Numbered from the stretch's first letter, positions 27,515 to 37,239 are shown. The stretch: DNA of 64,000 nucleotides from Barnesiella sp. An55 (GCF_002161555.1 NZ_NFHZ01000006.1:106232-170231); one strand, 5' to 3'. The notes: a model not told the origin generated them from the letters alone. Program-made: numbers and translations.

Positions 27515-28441
27515 ATGAGAAAATATCTCTTTTGTGAAGCAGGGTTCGTAGAGAAACCCAACTGGCTTCCCAACTGCTGGGTGAACGTAGAGAGCCCCAC
27601 TCAAGACGATTTCGATTTCCTGGAGAATGATTTGAAGGTGCCCGCCGCCTTTCTACACGACATCGCCGATACCGATGAGCGTCCCCGCATCGATAACGAG
27701 GGTAACTGGTTGTTGACCATCCTGCGCATCCCCGTGGTCGAGCAGAACAGCTCTATCTCCTACACCACCGTGCCCATAGGCATCATTACCAACAATGAGA
27801 TTATCGTTTCGGTATGCTATCGATCGACCGACATGATTCCCGATTTCATCGAGCATACCCGCCGCAAAGAGATTGCAGTACCCAACAAATACGAGTTCAT
27901 CTTACGACTCATCTACTCCTCGGCCGTGTGGTACCTCAAGTATCTGAAACAGATCTACAACGAAGTGAATTCGGCCGAAAAGGAGCTGCAACGAAGCATC
28001 CGCAACGAAGACCTGCTGCGACTCATGAACCTGCAAAAGTGCCTCGTTTACTTCAATACCTCGATTCGAGGCAACGAGATGATGATAAGCAAGCTGCCCA
28101 AGATTTTCCACGAGAAGGACTACCAGAACCCCGAACTGCTCGACGACGTCATGATCGAGTTGCGACAGGCCCACAACATGGTCAACATATACAGCGATAT
28201 TCTCACCGGCACGATGGACGCCTTTGCCTCCATCATCTCGAACAACGTGAACACCATCATGAAACGCATGACCAGCCTCTCGATTGTGCTCATGGTGCCC
28301 ACGCTCATCGCCAGCTTCTACGGCATGAACGTCGATATACACATCGAGCAGATACCCCATGCCTTCTCGCTCATCGTATTCTTCTCGATACTGTTGTCGG
28401 CCCTGGCTTTCGTCATATTCCGTAAAATCAAGTGGTTCTAA
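27515..28441 (+). CDS. corA: CorA-family divalent cation transporter
   Basis: Inner-membrane Mg2+ (or Co2+/Ni2+) channel protein, 308 aa. The first 240 residues are the cytoplasmic alpha/beta and long-helix funnel. Two C-terminal helices follow, with the selectivity motif GMN at 270-272 (ASFYGMNVDIH). The start ATG at 27515 is preceded by GAAAGGAG. About 140 nt of non-coding leader with short inverted repeats lies between it and the tRNA terminator. Confidence 0.94.
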   Translation: MRKYLFCEAGFVEKPNWLPNCWVNVESPTQDDFDFLENDLKVPAAFLHDIADTDERPRIDNEGNWLLTILRIPVVEQNSSISYTTVPIGIITNNEIIVSVCYRSTDMIPDFIEHTRRKEIAVPNKYEFILRLIYSSAVWYLKYLKQIYNEVNSAEKELQRSIRNEDLLRLMNLQKCLVYFNTSIRGNEMMISKLPKIFHEKDYQNPELLDDVMIELRQAHNMVNIYSDILTGTMDAFASIISNNVNTIMKRMTSLSIVLMVPTLIASFYGMNVDIHIEQIPHAFSLIVFFSILLSALAFVIFRKIKWF

Positions 28442-28531
28442 CGACCGCTCCCTGTGGGGGCTGGCAAGCCAACCCCTCCTGCCCCCGTATAGAGACCCAT
28501 AACCCACGAGACCGAAACAACCTGCACGACG

Positions 28532-29368
28532 ATGAAAACCCAAACGCTCTATATCTCCGACCTGGACGGCACGCTGCTCAACGGCGACTCGGTCGTCTCG
28601 CCCCGTTCGATACAAATCCTCAACAGTCTGTTGCAAAAGGGGATGCGCTTTACCGTAGCCACAGCCCGCACGCCAGCCACGGTCATACCGCTGTTGCAGG
28701 AGCTCGATCTCGACCTGCCGGCCGTACTCATGAATGGGGCCGTACTCTACGACATCCGTCGCAGACGCTACATCCGCGCCAACGGATTTACCGACGACTC
28801 GGCCCTGCAATATATCCAACAACTCGAGCAGCGCGCCCTCGTGCCCTTTGTCTATCGCATCGACGGCAACAAACTGCAAGTCTTTCACAAGCCACTTGCC
28901 AATGACATGCAACGCGAGTTCAAACGCCAGCGCGAGCACACTCCCTATAAGGACTTCGTGCTCATCGACGACTATCGCACGTCCCTGCTCGAAAGACCAC
29001 CCCTCTTCATCCTGGTCATCGACCTCTTCGACCGCCTCGAGACCGCCGCTGCCGAAATAAACCGGTCGGGCAAATGCAGCCTCTTTTGCTATCGCGATAT
29101 TGTCGATCCCCGCTACGGCAATCTCGAAATTTACCCGCTGGGAGTCTCCAAAGCGGCCACGGCCCAACAGATAATCGACCAACTCAACCCCTGGGAGGTC
29201 GTGGCCTTTGGCGACAACCTCAACGACCTGCCTCTCTTCGGTCTGGCCGACCGTCGCTACGCTCCCGAAAATGCCATGGACGAGGTGAAGCGACAGGCTA
29301 CAGCCATTATCCCCGACAACAATCACGACGGTGTAGCCCGGTTCCTTTGCGACGACTACCTGCAATAA
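28532..29368 (+). CDS. Cof-type HAD-superfamily phosphatase
   Basis: Haloacid-dehalogenase phosphatase of the Cof/YbjI group, 278 aa, cytoplasmic. The nucleophile motif is DLDGT with Asp10 and Asp12. Motif II (VATAR) lies at about 48. A C2B-type cap spans roughly 85-195, and motif IV is GDNLNDLPLF near 230. These enzymes hydrolyse sugar phosphates, FMN or similar. It follows corA by 90 nt without a terminator, so it may share its transcript. Confidence 0.92.
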   Translation: MKTQTLYISDLDGTLLNGDSVVSPRSIQILNSLLQKGMRFTVATARTPATVIPLLQELDLDLPAVLMNGAVLYDIRRRRYIRANGFTDDSALQYIQQLEQRALVPFVYRIDGNKLQVFHKPLANDMQREFKRQREHTPYKDFVLIDDYRTSLLERPPLFILVIDLFDRLETAAAEINRSGKCSLFCYRDIVDPRYGNLEIYPLGVSKAATAQQIIDQLNPWEVVAFGDNLNDLPLFGLADRRYAPENAMDEVKRQATAIIPDNNHDGVARFLCDDYLQ

Positions 29369-29395
29369 GCGACACCCAACAATCTACCGATAAAA

Positions 29396-29431
29396 ATTGA
29401 GCCGCAAGAATGGGATTTCTTGCGGCTCAAT
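29396..29431. terminator. Bidirectional hairpin terminator
   Basis: A perfect 15-bp stem (29396-29410 with 29417-29431) with a 6-nt loop lies between the convergent HAD and EamA genes. The minus-strand exit is T-rich. Confidence 0.85.
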
Positions 29432-29454
29432 GCTATTTTCAATTCGTCTATTCC

Positions 29455-30429
29455 TTACCAGTTACCCTTGTCATTCGCGTCACGATTCTCCTGAGCAGCC
29501 TTGAGCGCCAACTCGGCCTCGAGTTGTGCCCTCGACTTACTGGTCGTCACCACATACACGCCCAGGAATACCAGCAAAATGGCAAACCCTTTCATCATAT
29601 CGAAGCTATCCATACCCCACCAAACAGCCAGCAGCGAGGCCACAATGGGTTGAATATAGTTGTACATGCTCACTACGGTAGGCCGCAACCGTTTCTGACC
29701 GACCGAAACCAGCATATACGACAAGAAGGTGGCTCCGAATATCACAAAGAACAAGTCGAGATAGACCGTGCTGCCAAGCTTTTCAAACGGAATGTGCATC
29801 ACATCGACACCACCGATGGGCAGACAACATATCGACGCAAACAAAAACATCCACTTCATGAGCGTGACCGGCTTATACCGGTTGATAAGATCTTTGAATG
29901 CCACATAGTAAATGGCAAAGCTTATCTCGGCAATCAGGCAGAACAGATCGCCCATGACCCTATCGCTCGACAAGGCTCCCGACCCGCCTTTGGCACTGGC
30001 TCCGTTCAGAATCAGCATCAACGCCCCCGAAAGGCCCATGAACACACCTATCACTTTCTTGCCCGTCATCGGCTCCTTCTGAATAAAGGCCGCCAAAATC
30101 ATGGTGATGATAGGCGTGAGCGACGCTACTACCGAGGCATCGATAGGCGTCGTGTAGGAGATTCCCACAACAAAGAAACCTTGGTTGAGAGTGATGCCAA
30201 ACAAAGAGGCGACAAAAAGTAACAGTAAATCGCGCTTGGTTACCGACTCGCGAGGCATGAACAGCGAGGCTATCCAAAAGAAAACGGCTGCCCCCACCAT
30301 ACGCATATTGGTCAACGAAAAGGCCGATATGAAACCTGTTAAAAAGATCGATTTAGAAATCGGCGACATAATTCCCCACAGGAAATTCGCCGTAAACATG
30401 GCCGAATGGCCCTTTAGCTTCTCTTTCAT
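29455..30429 (-). CDS. EamA/DMT-family transporter
   Basis: Ten-helix drug/metabolite transporter superfamily permease, 324 aa, built of two EamA repeats (about 8-145 and 160-295). The N-terminal repeat has FLWGIMSPISKSIF, the typical first-helix glycine/tryptophan pattern. A charged tail of about 25 residues ends the protein. Relatives export amino acids or other metabolites; the substrate is unknown here. It is monocistronic. Confidence 0.92.
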   Translation of the reverse strand: MKEKLKGHSAMFTANFLWGIMSPISKSIFLTGFISAFSLTNMRMVGAAVFFWIASLFMPRESVTKRDLLLLFVASLFGITLNQGFFVVGISYTTPIDASVVASLTPIITMILAAFIQKEPMTGKKVIGVFMGLSGALMLILNGASAKGGSGALSSDRVMGDLFCLIAEISFAIYYVAFKDLINRYKPVTLMKWMFLFASICCLPIGGVDVMHIPFEKLGSTVYLDLFFVIFGATFLSYMLVSVGQKRLRPTVVSMYNYIQPIVASLLAVWWGMDSFDMMKGFAILLVFLGVYVVTTSKSRAQLEAELALKAAQENRDANDKGNW

Positions 30430-30531
30430 TTCCCGTTATTTTGGGCGCAAAAGTACAAATTGTTTCGTCACGAAATTCGTTTGGTCAAACATATTTTTTT
30501 GAGACCCGCATCACCTTTGGGCTTATGCGAC

Positions 30532-30539
30532 TATCTTTG
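30532..30539 (+). promoter_or_regulatory. Putative -7 promoter box for the secreted esterase
   Basis: TATCTTTG is an exact -7 match, 53 nt before the start codon at 30593. The nearest TTTG upstream elements are 12 and 30 nt away rather than about 20, so the -33 element is uncertain. Confidence 0.45.
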
Positions 30540-30592
30540 TAGTAGTTACCTCATCACGAGCAACACAATCGCATATCCTAAAGACAACACCT

Positions 30593-31450
30593 ATGAAACG
30601 TCACCTGCTCACCACCCTGCTCCTCGCTACCACCCTACTGATTGCCCCCCTTCACGCCCAAGAGCGACAGCCCATCGATATTCCCCTGTGGGTAAATGGC
30701 CCTGCCGAGAAGAACAACGACACGGGGAAAGCCTATGACGAAAACGCACACATATACCAACCCTCGATACGAGTCTTTCTACCCGACGGGAAAAATACCG
30801 GGCGAGCCATCGTCATGTGCCCCGGTGGAGGCTATGCCATGCTGGCCTACGGCCACGAAGGGTATGACTTTGCCCCCTACTTCGCCCAGCAAGGCATTGC
30901 GCTCATTGTCGTGAAGTACCGCATGCCCCACGGCAATCACAAAGTCCCCCTGGCCGACCTGTGCGAAGCCATGCGGGTAGTAAAAGCTCATGCCCGGGAA
31001 TGGAATATCGACCCCGACGATATAGGAGTGATGGGATTCTCGGCCGGCGGACATCTGGCCTCGACACTGGCCACCCACTACCCCAAAGAGTTGAGACCCG
31101 CCTTCCAGATACTCTTCTACCCCGTCATCACGATGGACGAAGCCATCACACACCCAGGTTCTCGCAAAAACCTCATTGGCGAAAAACCCGAAGCCCGACT
31201 CATCGACTACTACTCCAACGAACAACAGGTCGATGCCGAGACCCCGCGAGCCTTTATCGCGCTCTCCGACGATGACGACGTAGTGCCCGTCGAGAACAGT
31301 CTGCGCTACTACAACGCCCTGCACCGTCACCACGTGCCCGTGTCGCTGCACATCTATCCCACCGGAGGTCACGGCTGGGGCTACAACGACAGTTTTCTAT
31401 TCAAAAATGCCGTTCTCAACGAACTGGCCGACTGGCTGCGCTCGTTCTGA
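30593..31450 (+). CDS. Secreted alpha/beta-hydrolase (carbohydrate esterase-like)
   Basis: Alpha/beta-hydrolase of the dienelactone/BD-FAE acetyl esterase group, 285 aa. A signal peptide (about 1-21, ending LHAQ) predicts export. The oxyanion region MCPGGGYAMLAYGHEG, the nucleophile elbow GFSAGGH (about residue 145), an acidic residue in DDDVVP and the His in TGGHGWGYN complete a catalytic triad. Such enzymes remove acetyl or feruloyl groups from plant glycans. It is convergent with the glycan-utilization operon and shares its terminator, but lies outside that operon. Confidence 0.87.
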   Translation: MKRHLLTTLLLATTLLIAPLHAQERQPIDIPLWVNGPAEKNNDTGKAYDENAHIYQPSIRVFLPDGKNTGRAIVMCPGGGYAMLAYGHEGYDFAPYFAQQGIALIVVKYRMPHGNHKVPLADLCEAMRVVKAHAREWNIDPDDIGVMGFSAGGHLASTLATHYPKELRPAFQILFYPVITMDEAITHPGSRKNLIGEKPEARLIDYYSNEQQVDAETPRAFIALSDDDDVVPVENSLRYYNALHRHHVPVSLHIYPTGGHGWGYNDSFLFKNAVLNELADWLRSF

Positions 31451-31519
31451 ACAACGAAGACAGTTTTTTCCTGCAAGCACACTGTAAAAAATGGCCAGTA
31501 CCCACCGGCCAAATACCAA

Positions 31520-31559
31520 GAAAGAGGCGATGGCTGCTATCGCAGTCACCGCCTCTTTC
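31520..31559. terminator. Terminator at the end of the glycan-utilization operon
   Basis: A 10-bp outer stem (31520-31529 with 31550-31559) with an imperfect inner stem lies between the convergent esterase and GH89 genes. It lies 18 nt beyond the GH89 stop on the minus strand and can serve both sides. Confidence 0.75.
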
Positions 31560-31577
31560 CCTTTTCTACAATCTATT

Positions 31578-33752
31578 TTAACGCCCTATTTTCTTCTCGT
31601 ATTTTCTCAACAGCTCTCGCGAAGTATCGAGCAAGGTACCGTTGCGATCAATCTCCACGGGGTCTGTACTCTCCACCCATGCTTGTTCAAAGGCGGCAAG
31701 CTGCCGGTTCAACGCCTGGCTGTCGAGCTCAACTCCCTGTTCGGCCGCAGCGATTACCGCATTGAAATAGATCTCCCAACGACCGGCATAATACGATTTC
31801 ACCAATCCGGCCCACGTACGACTGGCATAGTCGTTCAAGTTGCCTCCCCAGGTGGTAATAAGATTACGGGCATTCTTCTCGTAATAGTCTTTCAAGGCTT
31901 CGGTCGTACCCATGCTGCGGGCCTCACCAATCCACGAATCAAGCGAGGCATGACTGTGAAAGGCATTAAGAGCCTCCAAATCGGCCAGAATCTCACGCAT
32001 CTCGGCAGCCTTAGCCTGCAAGGCCGGGACATTCTGCTCGCGGTACAACCGATCAAACTCCTGCTTTACCGTCAAGAAATAATTCCCCAAAAGCTGACGA
32101 CCCACCATCACAAGGTCGATACTGTATGCATCTCGCTGACAATCGGGCACATCGAGCAATAGTTTCCAAACCTGCAACAAGGTGGAATTGTCATATTCAT
32201 TACCGGTGCGCTTGTCGTGGTTATTGCCCAACTGCGGGCGGAACCCCGGTAAAATACCCAACGTGCGGGGCACCTGCACGAAAATATCGTCATACAAGAG
32301 GTGCCAGGCTTTACGTGCCGGAACCGAGACAGCTCCCACGTGGCGATCGGCCAACCGGTCAATCCACTCTTGCTCGTCCACAGCTAGGGTCCAAGCCTTC
32401 TCGAAGATATACTCATAGGGGAACTGATCGATGTCCAGTCCCTCCAACGTAGAGCCTATTCCCACCAGATTGTCACCTCCGTTTTTCATAGCCTCATCAA
32501 GACGATGTCCGCTCTCCCCGACATTGCCGGTAAGGGTCGTATTCCCTCCGAAATTGCCCAGATAGCACCAGATATAGGGCTGCCCGTGAAACTTGTCGGT
32601 ACTCTTCCACAACTCGACATTCTCGCAATGATAGTCGAGCAGCATCATCTTGTCTTGCGACACCCCGGTCAGCAGCGCCTTGATGCGTGGAGCTGTCCAC
32701 AAATCGCGGTCATGATAAAACATCCAGGTCATCTGCAACCACACGGCTGCAGGGTCGGCGGCGGTCAGCGTCTTGTACATGTCGGCCGATACCTGGGCCA
32801 AATACTCCGGCTCCCAACTGGGCGGATCCACCTCGTTGAAGGGATCCACACCATAGATGTGATCGGTACCGAACAGCTTTTCCTGCTCTTGAAGGAAACA
32901 CTTCTGAATCTCGGCAAACAGCGGCTCCTCGGGGTTCAAGAAATGGCAACGGTAAGTATCGGAAAATCCGGCCCACTTACCCAGGTATTGAATATTGGCC
33001 TCGGGATAGATACGCTTCAACGCCGCTGGCACATGACCGGCAAAAGCCGGCAACACGGGAGTCATGTTCAACTCGCGCTCCCGGGACAGGATCTTCTGCT
33101 GCAACGCGGTCTGCGACTCCAACCACTCCATGGGCAGAGGCCCGTTCCACCCGTCGATATTGGCCATGCGGTGCCAAGGCAGGTAGGTAGGCCCGGTAAA
33201 ATAGGAGCGTATCTCCTCATCGGTCAGCCCCATCTTCCGCCACACCTTGTACCACACCGACTCCTGACCGGTGATGGCCAACGGCATGTTCACGCCGTTC
33301 AAGGCCATCCAATCAATCATGCGCTCCCAGTCGCGCCATTGCCAAAAGGGCATGGAATAACCATAGGTGCAATAGTTCAGAAAAAAACGCGTATCGACCT
33401 TGGCCTCTACCGTAACCGGCTTGTCAACAGAGGGTAAGACTCGCGGCATCTCGACCGGAATATCGGCATACCACGATACGGTTGTGAGGCAATAGTATTT
33501 CAAATAGTAATTAAGCCCGACCGCCATCGAATTGGCATTATTCCCACGGACAACTATTTTCCCGTCCCGGCTTTCGAGCGTATAATAATCCCCGGCCCTG
33601 GCCGAAGCCTTCTCAAACACGAATCCATCGGCATAATCGGGAATCAAGCGGCGAGTAAGCTGTTCGGCCGCCTTCACATCGCTATCTTGTGAAAAGCAAC
33701 AGGCTGTTCCCAAAAACCAAAAGGACAACGCAATAATAAACAGTTTCTTCAT
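31578..33752 (-). CDS. GH89 alpha-N-acetylglucosaminidase (NAGLU), last gene of the locus
   Basis: Exo-acting glycosidase that removes terminal alpha-linked N-acetylglucosamine, 724 aa from the ATG at 33752 (MKKLFIIALSF). A 29-codon open extension upstream is not coding-like and overlaps the preceding gene. A signal peptide ends near residue 20; a cysteine pair there (GTACC) could also be a weak lipobox. The N-terminal NAGLU domain is followed by the TIM barrel with YGVDPFNEVDPP (catalytic acid/base Glu) and GIGSTLEGLD (nucleophile Glu). Human NAGLU has the same order of motifs. It is 10 nt downstream of the HGSNAT-like gene. Confidence 0.93.
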   Translation of the reverse strand: MKKLFIIALSFWFLGTACCFSQDSDVKAAEQLTRRLIPDYADGFVFEKASARAGDYYTLESRDGKIVVRGNNANSMAVGLNYYLKYYCLTTVSWYADIPVEMPRVLPSVDKPVTVEAKVDTRFFLNYCTYGYSMPFWQWRDWERMIDWMALNGVNMPLAITGQESVWYKVWRKMGLTDEEIRSYFTGPTYLPWHRMANIDGWNGPLPMEWLESQTALQQKILSRERELNMTPVLPAFAGHVPAALKRIYPEANIQYLGKWAGFSDTYRCHFLNPEEPLFAEIQKCFLQEQEKLFGTDHIYGVDPFNEVDPPSWEPEYLAQVSADMYKTLTAADPAAVWLQMTWMFYHDRDLWTAPRIKALLTGVSQDKMMLLDYHCENVELWKSTDKFHGQPYIWCYLGNFGGNTTLTGNVGESGHRLDEAMKNGGDNLVGIGSTLEGLDIDQFPYEYIFEKAWTLAVDEQEWIDRLADRHVGAVSVPARKAWHLLYDDIFVQVPRTLGILPGFRPQLGNNHDKRTGNEYDNSTLLQVWKLLLDVPDCQRDAYSIDLVMVGRQLLGNYFLTVKQEFDRLYREQNVPALQAKAAEMREILADLEALNAFHSHASLDSWIGEARSMGTTEALKDYYEKNARNLITTWGGNLNDYASRTWAGLVKSYYAGRWEIYFNAVIAAAEQGVELDSQALNRQLAAFEQAWVESTDPVEIDRNGTLLDTSRELLRKYEKKIGR

Positions 33753-33762
33753 TTTCTTATTC

Positions 33763-34857
33763 TTACAATTTGATATAGATATGCTTTTTATACAAAAACC
33801 AGGCGACAAGCCAGTTGAGCAGGAGGAATGCCAGCGCATAGGCCAGACTTCCGCCGTAATTCCCGAAGAGGGGTTGCCACAGGCTGTCGAACGAAAGTGT
33901 GGTCCAATGCCACTTACGAAATGCCTCCCCGACTATTTCGCTGAATATGTAGATAGACAAGGGATTCACTCCCACAACGACAAAGGGGAACGTCCACCGG
34001 GTCTTTTTCAAATCATCGATAAAATAGACGAGCGTGGCCAAGATGAGCGAGGTAGCTCCGCAAGTCACCAACACGAAGCTCGATGTCCACAACCGCTTGT
34101 TCAACGGCGCTCCATAGCTCCACAAGTAACCGAGTATGAGCATCACCGTACCCCAAACGGCCAACTTCACGATTTGTGTGCGAATCTCCTTTTCTCCAAC
34201 AATAATACGGCCACACAAGAAACCTATCATTACCTGAGCTACCGCGGGAATTGTGCTCAACACCCCCTCGGGATCGACAAACTGGGCTCCGCCCAAATAC
34301 ATGTGCGAAGGGCCAAGCACGGCAAAATCGACTATCGAGACCACATTCTCGGCACACTTTTCAAAGCCGTTTCCAAAGAGTTGAAGCAAATAGTATCCCA
34401 CCAACAACAAGGTTATTATCGCCGGGAAAAACCGATGCCGTACCGTGACCGACAGAAGCGCGACAATACCGTAGCAGATACCCAGTCGCTGCAAGACACC
34501 CATGATGCGAAGATTCTCGATTGTATTACATTCGCCCGTCGCAATCCAGGCCAATACCCATTTGAGGGCTATACCCGACAGGATTATCAAAAAGGTGCGT
34601 CGCAGAATACGTCCAATCGAAACCCGCCAGTCAAATCCGGCTTTATTGAGTGACAAATAAATCGATACCCCCATTATGAACAGGAAGGCAGGAAAAACGA
34701 GATCGGCAGGCGTAAAGCCGTCCCACCTCGCATGTTTCAATGGAGCGTAAGCATACCCACAAGCCCCGGCATTGTTGACGAGAATCATGCCATAAATGGT
34801 AATTCCCCGCAACACATCGAGCGAAACCAGTCTTTTCGTAGTTTTTTTCAACGACAT
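33763..34857 (-). CDS. HGSNAT-like membrane acetyltransferase (DUF5009 / COG4299)
   Basis: Polytopic membrane protein, 364 aa, homologous to human heparan-alpha-glucosaminide N-acetyltransferase. That enzyme carries acetyl groups across the membrane onto terminal glucosamine. The signature around His42 (LKHARWDGFTPADLVFP, then FLFIMGVSI) matches the human active-site loop closely, and RLVSLDVLRG opens the first helix. About ten helices are visible. The ATG at 34857 is preferred to one at 34881; both overlap the GntP stop at 34848. It lies between the GntP permease and a GH89 gene. This suggests that it acetylates alpha-glucosamine so that GH89 can cleave it; activity is inferred. Confidence 0.88.
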   Translation of the reverse strand: MSLKKTTKRLVSLDVLRGITIYGMILVNNAGACGYAYAPLKHARWDGFTPADLVFPAFLFIMGVSIYLSLNKAGFDWRVSIGRILRRTFLIILSGIALKWVLAWIATGECNTIENLRIMGVLQRLGICYGIVALLSVTVRHRFFPAIITLLLVGYYLLQLFGNGFEKCAENVVSIVDFAVLGPSHMYLGGAQFVDPEGVLSTIPAVAQVMIGFLCGRIIVGEKEIRTQIVKLAVWGTVMLILGYLWSYGAPLNKRLWTSSFVLVTCGATSLILATLVYFIDDLKKTRWTFPFVVVGVNPLSIYIFSEIVGEAFRKWHWTTLSFDSLWQPLFGNYGGSLAYALAFLLLNWLVAWFLYKKHIYIKL

Positions 34858-36101
34858 ATCCAATACATTAACGTGGAACACAAGGTTAATACAGCCCCAA
34901 TGAGGCTTTCATAAGGAATCAATTTCAACCGCTCCCTGAAGGAGAGCTCACATACTCCGCCCGTAGCATGGAAGAAGGATCCGTGAGGCAGATGGTCGAG
35001 CACGGTAGAGCCGGCATTGACCATGGCCGCACCCCATACCGACGAAACACCTACCGCCAGGATAGTGTCGGCAAAAGAGGCTGATGCCAGCGTCGCTCCC
35101 GCTGTCGTGGAAGCCGTAGCCGCCGACATCAAGATACCCGAGACGGGAGCTATCAACTCTTTCCCGACGCTGATGTGGTCGAGCAGTGCCAATATATGGT
35201 CTTTGAGTGTAGAATCTTGAATGACTCCGGCAATCGTCCCCGTGCCGATAAGCAGCACGGCGATTACCGACATCTTCTGCAACCCGAATTCGATACTGGG
35301 CAGAGCGTTTTTCCATTGCTTCATGCAGAGGAGTCCGCATAGACCACCTACCGGTAAAGCGATCAACGGGTCAACGGTAATCCCGCACAACGGACGCAAA
35401 GCCAGCAGGAGAATGGTCACAACGGGGGCGACCAGACTGCTCCACAACGGAGGTAACGTTTGGTCATCGGCCACGGTCTCCCGATCGGATTGAACCTGCC
35501 GTTCAGGCACCGGGAAGAAACGGACTATGATAAAAACGGTAAAAAGCAATCCGATGAGGGCCGGGATGATATTGGCAAACATGACCGAAGACAAATCGGC
35601 TCCGAAATTCTCGGCCGCAATAATCGTATTAGGATTGGGCGAAATGATATTGCCACACTTTCCGCCCCCAATCATCACCAGCAGCAACTGCGGAGTGGGG
35701 ACTCCCAACCGACGGCCTATCGAGAGGGCTACCGGGGCTACCGTAATGACCGCTACATCGATAAATACTCCTACCGCACACAACAGCATCGTCGCAAAGG
35801 CCAGTGCCAGATAGATGCGCTTCTCGCCCCAGAACCGAATGATAGCATTCGAAATGGTCATGGCCGCGCCAGTCTTAATCAACACACCCGACAGCACTCC
35901 GGCCGTCAAGATACGCAACACGGCCGAAGAGACTCCTTTCACCCCTTCGGTCATCGAGGCCACCACCTCTTCCAGCGAGAGGCCTCCGGCCAAGCCCCCG
36001 ATCAAAGCCCCCAAAATAAGGCTATATGCAGGCGATACCTTTTTGATAATCAGGCCTATTGCAACCAGCAACCCCAACAATGCACCTACCGTACTATCCA
36101 T
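34848..36101 (-). CDS. GntP-family organic acid permease
   Basis: Inner-membrane symporter of the gluconate/glycerate permease family, 417 aa, with about 12 helices. The motif GGGKCGNIISPNPNTI (about residues 145-160) is the GntP signature. The ATG overlaps the glycerate kinase stop by 8 nt, and its own stop overlaps the next gene. This ties transport to glycerate phosphorylation. With that partner, glycerate (or an aldonate) is the likely substrate. Confidence 0.9.
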   Translation of the reverse strand: MDSTVGALLGLLVAIGLIIKKVSPAYSLILGALIGGLAGGLSLEEVVASMTEGVKGVSSAVLRILTAGVLSGVLIKTGAAMTISNAIIRFWGEKRIYLALAFATMLLCAVGVFIDVAVITVAPVALSIGRRLGVPTPQLLLVMIGGGKCGNIISPNPNTIIAAENFGADLSSVMFANIIPALIGLLFTVFIIVRFFPVPERQVQSDRETVADDQTLPPLWSSLVAPVVTILLLALRPLCGITVDPLIALPVGGLCGLLCMKQWKNALPSIEFGLQKMSVIAVLLIGTGTIAGVIQDSTLKDHILALLDHISVGKELIAPVSGILMSAATASTTAGATLASASFADTILAVGVSSVWGAAMVNAGSTVLDHLPHGSFFHATGGVCELSFRERLKLIPYESLIGAVLTLCSTLMYWICR

Positions 36102-37239
36102 GGTTTACGATTTGAAGGGTTCGCATTATCTGTGACACGACTTGCCGAATATTCTGCAAGGCAAACGCACGGTCCATCGCCTTCTGCAACGCGACCGGCG
36201 CAGGCTGTATGGAAAAGACACCGGCAAAGCCCATCTGATTCAACACCTCGCAATCCTCTACACATCCACCCAGAGCAATAACCGGTACCTTCTCACGCTG
36301 CGCATGGTGCAAGATGCCTCCCAAAGCTTTCCCCATACCTGTCTGCCGGTCCAGTTTACCTTCGCCAGTCAGAATCAAGTCGGCACCCCGTATAATCTCA
36401 TCGAAGCGGAGCATCTCCAACACAATGTCGATACCCGAATGTAACTCGGCCCGAAGGAAGGGCAGCATACCTCCACCCAATCCGCCGGCAGCACCAGCTC
36501 CCGGAATAGTTGAAATATCGATATGCTTCGATGATTCTATTACTTGAGCATAATGAATCATCCCCTTCTCCAACAAGGCCACCTCGTCGGGCGAAGCCCC
36601 CTTTTGGGGAGCATAGATTGTAGCCGCGCCGCGAGGCCCGTAGAAGGGATTGTTCACATCGCACACTATCGTAAAAGTCGTCTCGCGCAAAGCTCCATTG
36701 GCCCCATGTTCGTCGATGCAGGCTATGCGCTCCAGGTTCTTTCCCATCGGGAAGAGCTCCTCGCCCTGGTCATCGAGAAACCGATAACCCAATGCGGCCA
36801 ACAATCCCGTACCCGCATCGTTGGTAGCACTGCCACCAATCCCCATGACGATGCGACGACACCCGCGGCTCAACGCATCGGCAATTATCTCGCCTGTACC
36901 CCAGGTAGTCGTCAGCAGAGGATTCCGCTTTTCGGACGGTACCAAAGGCAATCCACTGGCAGCCGCCATCTCCATCACGGCTGTCGTGCCGTCGGCTGTG
37001 ATACCATACACAGCCTCTATCGGGCACATGAGCGGGTCGTGGACCCGGCACGATACCCGCTCGACAGGCAGACTGGCACAAATTGCCTCGGCTGTACCCT
37101 CGCCGCCATCGGCTATGGGTACCGTTACCACCTCGCACCCGACAAGGACATCAGCAATTCCCTGTCGGGCAGCGGCAGCTATCTCCTGCGAACCCGCGCA
37201 ACCCTTGAATGAATCAAATGCTAAAATTATCTTTTTCAT
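36094..37239 (-). CDS. Glycerate kinase (GlxK/GarK type)
   Basis: ATP-dependent glycerate 2-kinase of the bacterial type I family, 381 aa, cytoplasmic. Landmarks are AFDSFKGCAGSQE at the N-terminus, PIADGGEGTAEA (about 42-53), GIGGSATNDAGTG and LTGEGKLDRQT. It would feed glycerate into glycolysis as 2-phosphoglycerate. It overlaps the GntP gene by 8 nt and follows the lipoprotein GH89 by 36 nt. How glycerate relates to the glycan enzymes around it is not evident from the sequence. Confidence 0.93.
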   Translation of the reverse strand: MKKIILAFDSFKGCAGSQEIAAAARQGIADVLVGCEVVTVPIADGGEGTAEAICASLPVERVSCRVHDPLMCPIEAVYGITADGTTAVMEMAAASGLPLVPSEKRNPLLTTTWGTGEIIADALSRGCRRIVMGIGGSATNDAGTGLLAALGYRFLDDQGEELFPMGKNLERIACIDEHGANGALRETTFTIVCDVNNPFYGPRGAATIYAPQKGASPDEVALLEKGMIHYAQVIESSKHIDISTIPGAGAAGGLGGGMLPFLRAELHSGIDIVLEMLRFDEIIRGADLILTGEGKLDRQTGMGKALGGILHHAQREKVPVIALGGCVEDCEVLNQMGFAGVFSIQPAPVALQKAMDRAFALQNIRQVVSQIMRTLQIVNHG

